Below are positions 7,331 through 12,778 of a stretch of DNA of 12,778 nt, piece after piece; within the stretch, counting starts at the first letter, position 1, and every line of letters begins with the position of its first letter. Both the position numbers and the translations under genes were made by a program. This DNA comes from CAZLMW01 sp964560875 (GTDB lineage Bacteria > Myxococcota_A > UBA9042): positions 1 through 12,778 of the forward strand of contig CAZLMW010000177.1 of NCBI GenBank assembly GCA_964560875.1, read 5' to 3'. The notes below the pieces were generated by a model. It did no database searches. It saw only the letters and a program-made list of their open reading frames with translations, and had not been told where the DNA came from.

Positions 7331-10300
7331 ATGAACTTCCGGCTAATCGGCGCCTGCACAGCGGCCCTTGCGATGCTTGCGACCATCGCGATTCCGGCCA
7401 CGTCCAGCGCACAGGTCAACGACGTGCTGCGTCTGCAGGGGCGCCTGCTCAGCAAAGCGGGCACCCCTGTTCCCGACGGCGACTACGGGATGGAGGTCGC
7501 CTTCTACAAGGGCAAGGCGGACACCAAGTCGCTGTTCACCTACACCGCCATCGGCGTCAAGGTGAAAGGCGGCGTGTTCTCGCTGTCCGTGGGCGAAAAG
7601 CAGCCGCTACCGGTCAAGCACTTCCAGTCCGGCAACGCTGCGTGGGTCGGCATCAAGGTCGGCAGCGACGCCGAGCTGCCCCGCGTAGCCCTGCATAAGG
7701 TCCCGTATTCGCTGGTCGCCGGTCGCGCCAATGACCTCAATTGCACCGGCTGCGTCTCCGGCGCCGAGCTCGATCCCAAGGTTGTCCAGGGCATCAACGC
7801 GGCGCGTGGCAAGGCGCTCGCGCCCTACGCCAAGACCGCCGACCTGCACAAAGTCGCCAAGTCGGGCAGCTACAGCGATCTGGGCGGCAAGCCCATCCTC
7901 GTCGCGCTCACCGCGTGCAAGACCGGCGAGTACGTGCGCGGCTACAAGGCCGACGGCACGCCGATCTGCACCGCCGACAAGGACACCGACACCAAGTACA
8001 GCGGCAAGAACTTCGCGACCAGCGGCCAAGCCTGCAAGACCAACTTCGTCGTCGGCGGCGTCGACAGCAACGGCAAGGTGATCTGCCGGCTCGACCTCAA
8101 GGGCAATGTGAGCGGCAAGGACTTCGCGCTCAGCAACCAGGCCTGCAAGGCGGGCCAGCACGTCGCCGGCATCGGCAAGGACGGCAAGGTCATCTGCGCG
8201 ACCGACAAGACGCACTCGCTCAAGACGCTCGATGCGCGCTACGTCAACGAAAACCAGGCCAACAGCGTCACCGGCGCGATGGTCAAGGACAGCACGCTGA
8301 CCGGCGCCGATGTCGCCAACGAGTCGCTGACCGGCTCAGACATCAAGAACAGCACGCTGACCGGCTCGGACGTCGCCAACGAGTCGCTGACCGNNNNNNN
8401 NNNNNNNNNNNNNNNNNNNNNNNNNNNNNNNNNNNNNNNNNNNNNNNNNNNNNNNNNNNNNNNNNNNNNNNNNNNNNNNNNNNNNNNNNNNNNTCAAGAA
8501 CAGCACGCTGACCGGCTCGGACGTCGCCAACGAGTCGCTGACCGGCTCGGACATCAAGAACAGCACGCTGACCGGCTCGGACGTCGCCAACGAGTCGCTG
8601 ACCGGCTCCGATATCAAGAACGGCTCGATCGGCCGGGTCGACGTCAACACCAAGGAGCTGCAGCGCCGCGTTACGGGCACCTGCGGCAACGGCAAAGCGA
8701 TCGGCGGCGTCAAGGAAGACGGCTCGGTCAACTGCGTCGCGACCGGCGGCGGCGTGCCGATCACCGGCAAGGTCGCCAGCGGCATCTGGTACCGTATCGC
8801 GCAGTCCAACGGCGGCTCGGCGTCCGGCGTCTTCACCGTCTACGACACCACCTACCACAGCAAGCTCAAGTTCCGCGTCTCGGTCGTCCAGGGCGTCGGC
8901 AACAGCTACGGTATGACCGTCAACCTCATCGAGCACTCGCACAACGCGCGGGTCTTCAACACGCTTCGCGTCGTCGAGCGTGCCTCGAGCAACGCCGTCT
9001 ATGTTGAGCTGCGCGCCGACCGCACCGCCAACGTGTGGGCCGCGATCGAAGGCAACGGCAACGTCCACAAGTTCAGCTCTGCCGGCTGGAAGCTGATGGG
9101 GACCAAGCCGACGTACAGCAGCGGCTATTCGGTCCGCGAATACCCGATCGACTACAAGGCCAGTTGGGGAGACACCGGCAGCCAGGTGATCATCGACCGC
9201 GTCGGTCGCGTCGGCATCGGCCAGAGCCCGGCGTACCCCCTGCACGTCACCCGCCAAAACGGCAACAACTGGCAGGCGCGCTTCACCAGCGGCTCCCGCA
9301 ACACGTACGTCAACCACGCGTCGGGCTCTGGCGTGCACATCAACACCGGCGTCAACAACACGTCGGGCACCTACGGCCTCGAGGTCCGCAACAACCAGCA
9401 GACGATGCTCCTCGTCCGCAACGACGGAAACTTCTACAGCGGCGGCAAACACATCCGCGACGCCAACGGCGGCTGGGTCCGCACCCATGGCAAGACCGGC
9501 TGGTACAACAACACCTACGGCGGCGGCATGCACATGCAGGACAGCACGTACGTTCGCGTTTCGAGCAACAAGCAGCTGCACGCGGTCGGCAACATCAACA
9601 CCGATAACTGGTTCTACGCCGGCGCCGGTGAGGGCCTTCGCTGGAAGGACAACGCGTTCGGCGGTACCGGTGACGCGGCATACATCCAGTACTACCGGGA
9701 GAGCGGCGAGAACACGAAGCTGCGCATCCTCAACCACAACGATGCCGACGACGACATCGAGCTCTACCAGGCTGGCGGCGCACGCTTGAACGTCTACAAC
9801 GGCAAGGTCGGCATCAACAACACCAAGCCGTCGTACACGCTGGATGTCAACGGAACCACGCGGCTCAACGGCGACGTTCGCGGCGGCTCGTCCAACGGCA
9901 TGACCCGCTTCCGCACGGGCTCGGGGTACGTCGAGATCGGCCCAGCCAACTCGACCCACGCCCACATCCAGACCGACCGCTCCAACTTCTATTTCAACCG
10001 CGAAATCCGCGTCGACAGCGGCATCATCGGCTCGTACAACGAGGACCTCTACCTGCGTCGCGCCGGCACCAACCGCCTCCGCGCCCATACGTCCGGCGGT
10101 CACCTCTACGGCAACTGGACGGCGGACAAGCTCTTCTCGGGCGGCAAAATCGTCGCGAAGGGCGGCTCGTCCTGCGGCTCAGGCGACGCCATCTACGGCT
10201 TCAACAGCAACGGCGACAAGCTCTGCCGGCAGACCATGGGCACCACGTACACCGCGTGGGGCCGGACCAGCTGCCCGTACGGGACCACCGTGTACAGCGG

Positions 10301-10793
10301 TATCGTCGGCGGCCCGCACAACACCCATCGCGGCAGCGGCGCCAACTACCTCTGCCTGCCCTACCAGAGCAACTATGGCGCCCAGCACTACATCACCAAC
10401 TCGGGCGACCAGAACGGCGCGCTCATCTACGGCGGCGAGTACCAGACCAGCGGCTGGGGCAACGGCACCTGGAACGACCGGCACGACCGCGAGCCGGCGT
10501 GTGCTGTCTGCTATGTCGAGCACAAGACGACCCAATTCATGCAGCCCGGTCGAACCAGCTGCCCGAGCGGCTACACGCGCGCCTACTTCGGCAACCTGAT
10601 GGCGATGCACTACACCCAGTACCGCAGCGAGTTCATCTGCGTGTCGAGCAGCTTCCACTACGCATCTGGGGCCGGCAAAGGCAACCAGGACGGCGCGCTG
10701 CTCTACCCGACCGAGTACGAATGCGGCTCGCTCTCGTGCAAGTGGGGCTACGTGCAAAACCGCGAGGCGTCCTGCTCCGTCTGCGTCCGCTAA
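7331..10793 (+). CDS. Large exported fibre-like protein with short-chain-collagen-like C-terminal domain (interrupted by an assembly gap)
   Basis: GAGGGAG lies 6 nt before the ATG. A Sec signal (MNFRLIGACTAALAML to about SSAQ) is followed by a beta-rich domain (VNDVLRLQGRLLSKAG to VPYSL) common at the start of bacterial fibre-like proteins. Next come three 18-residue C-x16-C modules, a decapeptide array (GSDIKNSTLT/GSDVANESLT), a fourth C-x16-C module, a shaft with RVGIGQSPAYPLHV and KVGINNTKPSYTLDVNG motifs as in tail-fibre and S74-type proteins, a fifth module, and a C-terminal Cys-rich domain from about 10242. That domain (WGRTSCP, YSGIVGG, NYLCLP, ACAVCY, then GRTSCPSG, EFICV, CGSLSC, SCSVC) resembles animal short-chain collagen C4. 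The upstream and downstream frames join only if the true gap is a multiple of 3; a minimal 9-nt fill gives 1,123 residues. Neighbours encode exported proteins. A surface fibre or adhesin is inferred. Confidence 0.75.
8273..8633 (+). repeat. Decapeptide-coding tandem repeat (30-bp unit, 60-bp alternating pair) across the gap
   Basis: Left of the gap four units sit in frame at 8273, 8303, 8333 and 8363. Right of it are a partial unit from 8494 and full units at 8514, 8544, 8574 and 8604. The units alternate between GSDIKNSTLT-like and GSDVANESLT-like, so the true period is 60 bp. Neighbouring copies are nearly identical at the DNA level, consistent with recent expansion or homogenisation. A ten-residue period with alternating short hydrophobics suits a beta-solenoid or stalk. 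Confidence 0.9.
8394..8493. other. Assembly gap of 100 N
   Basis: The run is exactly 100 N, the usual placeholder for unknown length. It falls inside the near-identical tandem repeat, which explains the failed assembly. Taken literally, 100 bases would break the reading frame; the flanking repeat phases require 9 nt, or 9 plus a multiple of 60 if the missing copies are regular. Confidence 0.97.
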
Positions 10794-10814
10794 GAAACGT
10801 CTCATCCAAATCGC

Positions 10815-11522
10815 ATGACTCCCCAAACCATGCGCGGCCTTGCGCCGCTCCTCATCGCTGTTTGTGCGATCGCGCTGAGCTCGTGTACGTGCAAGAGCAC
10901 GGCTGCGACCGATGACCATCCCGGTGGGCCGACGGCAGCGCCCGTGCCGAACCCTGCTGCGCCACCCTCGCCGCGACCCACTGCGCAGAAGCCGCCAAGT
11001 GGTCCCGCGAAGGCGGCGCCCGCAAGCGGCAAGATCTCCGGATTGACGGTCGCCAAGCGGGTGTTGGCGTTTGTGCGCGCGCTCGATCCGACCAAGGAGT
11101 TCGTGCTCAAGGCGACCACCAACGAGGGCTACGCCTGGATCGTCCGCTACGAGGTCCGCGCCGAGGGGCAAGCGCCTGCGTCGCACGCGGTGTTCGTCTC
11201 GATCGACGGCCGCTACATGAGCAACACTGTCACGAGCATTCGCCAGCGAATCGAGCACGTTCATGAGCAGATCCGCGTCGGCCGCTGTCTGCTGGACAAG
11301 GGCGTGCGCGTCTATGTCGACGCCAGCGAGAAGCCGTCACAAGAGCAGATCCTCAACCTCGGACTCGCCGCGGATTACGTCGTGATCGATTGTCGTGGTG
11401 ACCGCCGCAAACTCTGCCTGGCGCGCGGCGTCGAGGCGTTCCCCAGCGTTGTCTGGGCGGGCGGTGGCGCGGTCGGGCTGCGTCGCCTCGATTGGTTTCA
11501 GAGCGACCTGAAATGCCCATGA
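10815..11522 (+). CDS. Lipoprotein with degenerate thioredoxin-like domain (first of a tandem pair)
   Basis: The 235-residue protein has a lipoprotein signal with lipobox LSSC (Cys24), then a Pro/Ala-rich linker to about residue 70. A small alpha+beta domain follows (SGLTVAKRVLAFVRAL, EGYAWIVRYEV, HAVFVSIDGRYM), then from Cys158 a thioredoxin-like domain: GVRVYV, LGLAADYVVIDC (Cys193), KLC (Cys201), GVEAFPSVV with the probable cis-Pro210, and a final Cys234. Where a thioredoxin-like domain would carry CxxC after the first strand there is Glu172-Lys-Pro-Ser175, so it should not be a dithiol oxidoreductase. The ATG at 10815 is used; the ATG at 10830 would also give a good signal peptide, and neither has a clear ribosome-binding site. 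It starts 21 bp after the fibre gene and overlaps its paralogue by 4 bp. The fold call is pattern-based. Confidence 0.65.
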   Translation: MTPQTMRGLAPLLIAVCAIALSSCTCKSTAATDDHPGGPTAAPVPNPAAPPSPRPTAQKPPSGPAKAAPASGKISGLTVAKRVLAFVRALDPTKEFVLKATTNEGYAWIVRYEVRAEGQAPASHAVFVSIDGRYMSNTVTSIRQRIEHVHEQIRVGRCLLDKGVRVYVDASEKPSQEQILNLGLAADYVVIDCRGDRRKLCLARGVEAFPSVVWAGGGAVGLRRLDWFQSDLKCP

Positions 11523-12280
11523 AAAGCGCACCTATCGTCGCCGTTGTCATTGTCGCGTTGCTGAGCGCTTGCGCCAATTCGGGTTCACCCAAAGCCGCCG
11601 CCGCAGCACCACCCACGGCCGCTGTGCCGGCAGCCGCAGCCGCGCCCGCTTCTGCCGCCGAGCCCCCTTCTGGCGCCGTGTTGCCCGAATCGGAGATCGC
11701 GGCGGCCGATCAGAAGCTCGAGAAACAGCGAGCCGAGTCCCGCAAGCTCCGCGCCGCCAACCAACAACGGGCGCGGCAACAGTACGCCAACGACCGGATC
11801 GCCGCGTGGCGGTTGGCGCACAAGCTTGCCGACCTCCGTTCGATGGAAAACAACCGCGTCGTGGACGTGATCTCGGTCGTGGCGTGCGAGGCCGGCTATC
11901 GGATCGTGCTGGCCGTGACCGGTGCGACGACGCAAATGTGGACCGAGATCGTCAGCCACGACGGCGACAGGGTGTTCGTCGAGCCGGTCGACCTCGACCT
12001 CGAAGGGCGCCGGACGGTTCGTCATCATGAGTACGCCCAGTGCCTCGCCAAGGCCGGATTCAAGGTGTACGCGCAGCCACGCCACAAGGCATCGAGTCGC
12101 CAGCTGGCGATTCTCGGGGAGAAGGCAACCACGGTCGCGGTTGCCTGTCCGAAAGGAGCCGCTGATCCGGCGTGCAAGACCGCCAAGGTCAGCGTCCTAC
12201 CGAGCGTTGTGCACAAGGGCACCGTGTATCCCGGCGTGCGGGATCGCGGCTGGATCGCGGCGCTGACCGGCTGCCTGTAG
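11519..12280 (+). CDS. Lipoprotein with degenerate thioredoxin-like domain (second of a tandem pair)
   Basis: The chosen ATG at 11519 overlaps the previous stop codon as ATGA, the usual sign of translational coupling; ATG 11513 in the same frame is an alternative. The signal ends in LSAC (Cys18), followed by an Ala/Pro linker and a charged, probably coiled-coil helix at about 58-110 (QKLEKQRAESRKLRAANQQ). An alpha+beta domain (AGYRIVLAV, EIVSHDGDRVFVEPVDL) leads to the thioredoxin-like domain: CLAKAGFKVYA from Cys175, Cys210, Cys219 and LPSVV with probable cis-Pro228, ending GTVYPGV...ALTGC. At the CxxC position it reads His189-Lys-Ala-Ser192. The spacing Cys-35-Cys and Cys-9-Pro is the same as in the preceding gene, so the two are paralogues. 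It has 253 residues. A redox-inactive chaperone, binding or structural role is inferred. Confidence 0.65.
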   Translation: MKSAPIVAVVIVALLSACANSGSPKAAAAAPPTAAVPAAAAAPASAAEPPSGAVLPESEIAAADQKLEKQRAESRKLRAANQQRARQQYANDRIAAWRLAHKLADLRSMENNRVVDVISVVACEAGYRIVLAVTGATTQMWTEIVSHDGDRVFVEPVDLDLEGRRTVRHHEYAQCLAKAGFKVYAQPRHKASSRQLAILGEKATTVAVACPKGAADPACKTAKVSVLPSVVHKGTVYPGVRDRGWIAALTGCL

Positions 12281-12350
12281 CGGCTCAGTCCAACGCGGGA
12301 ACCCGTTGTCGCGCGGGCCGTGCCAGTGTCCGGTCGAGCCAACCGGCCAG

Positions 12351-12688
12351 GATCGTCAGTGGACGAAACTGGCCGATGTCATCGAACGACAGCGGGGCGC
12401 CGGCCGGCGCGGTCGTGATGACCGGAATTTTCTTGAGGCGGTGCTGTGGATCCAGCGAACGGGGGCGCCTTGGCGCGACCTGCCATCGGACTTCCGCCCA
12501 TGGAAGACCGTGTACAACCGATTCGACCGTTGGTCGCGGACCGGGCGGTGGGCAGCAATTTTTCGGGAGCTGGCCGAGGATATCGATGGCGAGTGGCATT
12601 CGCTGGATTCGACCGTCAACCGCGCGCACCAGCACGCTGCTGGCGGAAAAGGGGGGCTGCCGCGCACGCTATCGGGCGTTCACGCGGG
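12351..12688 (+). pseudogene. IS5-family transposase remnant (frameshifted and truncated)
   Basis: Reading one frame from 12351 gives DRQWTKLADVIERQ, GRDDRNFLEAVLW, RTGAPWRDLPSDF, PWKTVYNRFDRW and then LDSTVNRAHQHAAGGKGG, the N-terminal domain of IS5-type (IS427-like) transposases up to the first catalytic Asp (codon at 12606). No start codon is apparent in that frame near the N-terminus. At an A4G6 run (12647-12656) the similarity moves to the -1 frame as AAAHAIGRSRG and stops near 12688; the other two DDE residues are absent. The shift could be a decay mutation or a relic of the programmed frameshifting known in this IS group. A perfect hairpin lies just downstream. Confidence 0.8.
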
Positions 12689-12701
12689 GACTGCGGGCCA
12701 C

Positions 12702-12725
12702 CTCTCCCCGGGGAGCCGGGGAGAG
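12702..12725. repeat. Perfect 10-bp hairpin next to the transposase break
   Basis: CTCTCCCCGG (12702-12711) and CCGGGGAGAG (12716-12725) pair perfectly around a GGAG loop. Similar CTCTCCC...GGGAGAG palindromes are frequent intergenic repeats in high-GC genomes (from memory). No T-run follows on either side, so it is unlikely to be a rho-independent terminator. It sits 14 nt after transposase similarity ends. Confidence 0.6.
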
Positions 12726-12778
12726 AGTAGATGTGCGCGGCGAGAATGGCGATCCGCTCTTCCGCTCCCGCTCCCGCT

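Noticed and set aside
8343..10103. Long minus-strand open frame opposite the fibre gene
   Set aside because: Its translation is almost all Val, Ala, Asp and Arg, the usual mirror of a high-GC plus-strand gene; the plus strand has coherent domains and motifs.
8754..10793. Separate gene starting after the assembly gap
   Set aside because: The frame is open back to the gap edge at 8494, and the same decapeptide repeat lies on both sides, so it is the continuation of the gene starting at 7331.
12290..12308. Terminator after the last lipoprotein gene
   Set aside because: CAACGCGGG and CCCGTTG can pair only with a bulge, and there is no T-run.
1..12778. tRNA, rRNA or known riboswitch
   Set aside because: No cloverleaf, rRNA core sequence or recognisable riboswitch motif was seen on reading either strand by eye.

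Overview
The window is about 65% GC by eye. It carries Thr/Asp/Gly-rich lipoprotein linkers followed by Cys-rich MopE-type (DxDxDDCDG) metal-binding motifs, several lipobox signal peptides and a long exported fibre-like protein. This combination is typical of diderm, deltaproteobacterial-type genomes, most likely Myxococcota. A run of exactly 100 N inside a tandem repeat shows this is a draft or metagenomic scaffold.

Layout. (1) 1-532: a possible outer-membrane beta-barrel C-terminal fragment and non-coding DNA. (2) 533-1498, minus strand: an unrecognised 321-residue protein with a strong ribosome-binding site. (3) 1499-2276: a gene-free stretch rich in structure. It holds a nested stem-loop in the leader of the minus-strand gene, a mosaic palindromic element with 33-bp terminal inverted repeats (1647-1834), and a 45-bp direct repeat pair around smaller hairpins (1889-2049). 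(4) 2277-5114: a small DUF3303-type protein, then an 838-residue thiamine-diphosphate enzyme of the homodimeric pyruvate dehydrogenase E1 (AceE)/transketolase type. (5) 5171-12280: a putative promoter and four closely spaced plus-strand genes, all for exported proteins: a Cys-rich MopE-like lipoprotein, a giant fibre-like protein, and two tandem paralogous lipoproteins with a degenerate thioredoxin fold. (6) 12351 to the end: a decayed IS5-type transposase that ends near a perfect 10-bp hairpin.

The most striking content is block 5. The fibre protein has a Sec signal, C-x16-C modules, a decapeptide repeat array (broken by the assembly gap), tail-fibre-like VGIG...LDVNG motifs, and a Cys-rich C-terminal domain. 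That last domain strongly resembles the C-terminal domain of animal (sponge and cnidarian) short-chain collagen C4/spongin proteins. The two downstream lipoproteins keep the thioredoxin-fold framework (cis-Pro and an accessory Cys pair) but have lost the CxxC active site. If the four genes are one operon, they may encode a surface fibre with disulfide-rich domains, a Cys-rich envelope partner and two redox-dead, chaperone-like lipoproteins. This grouping is an inference from gene order and spacing.
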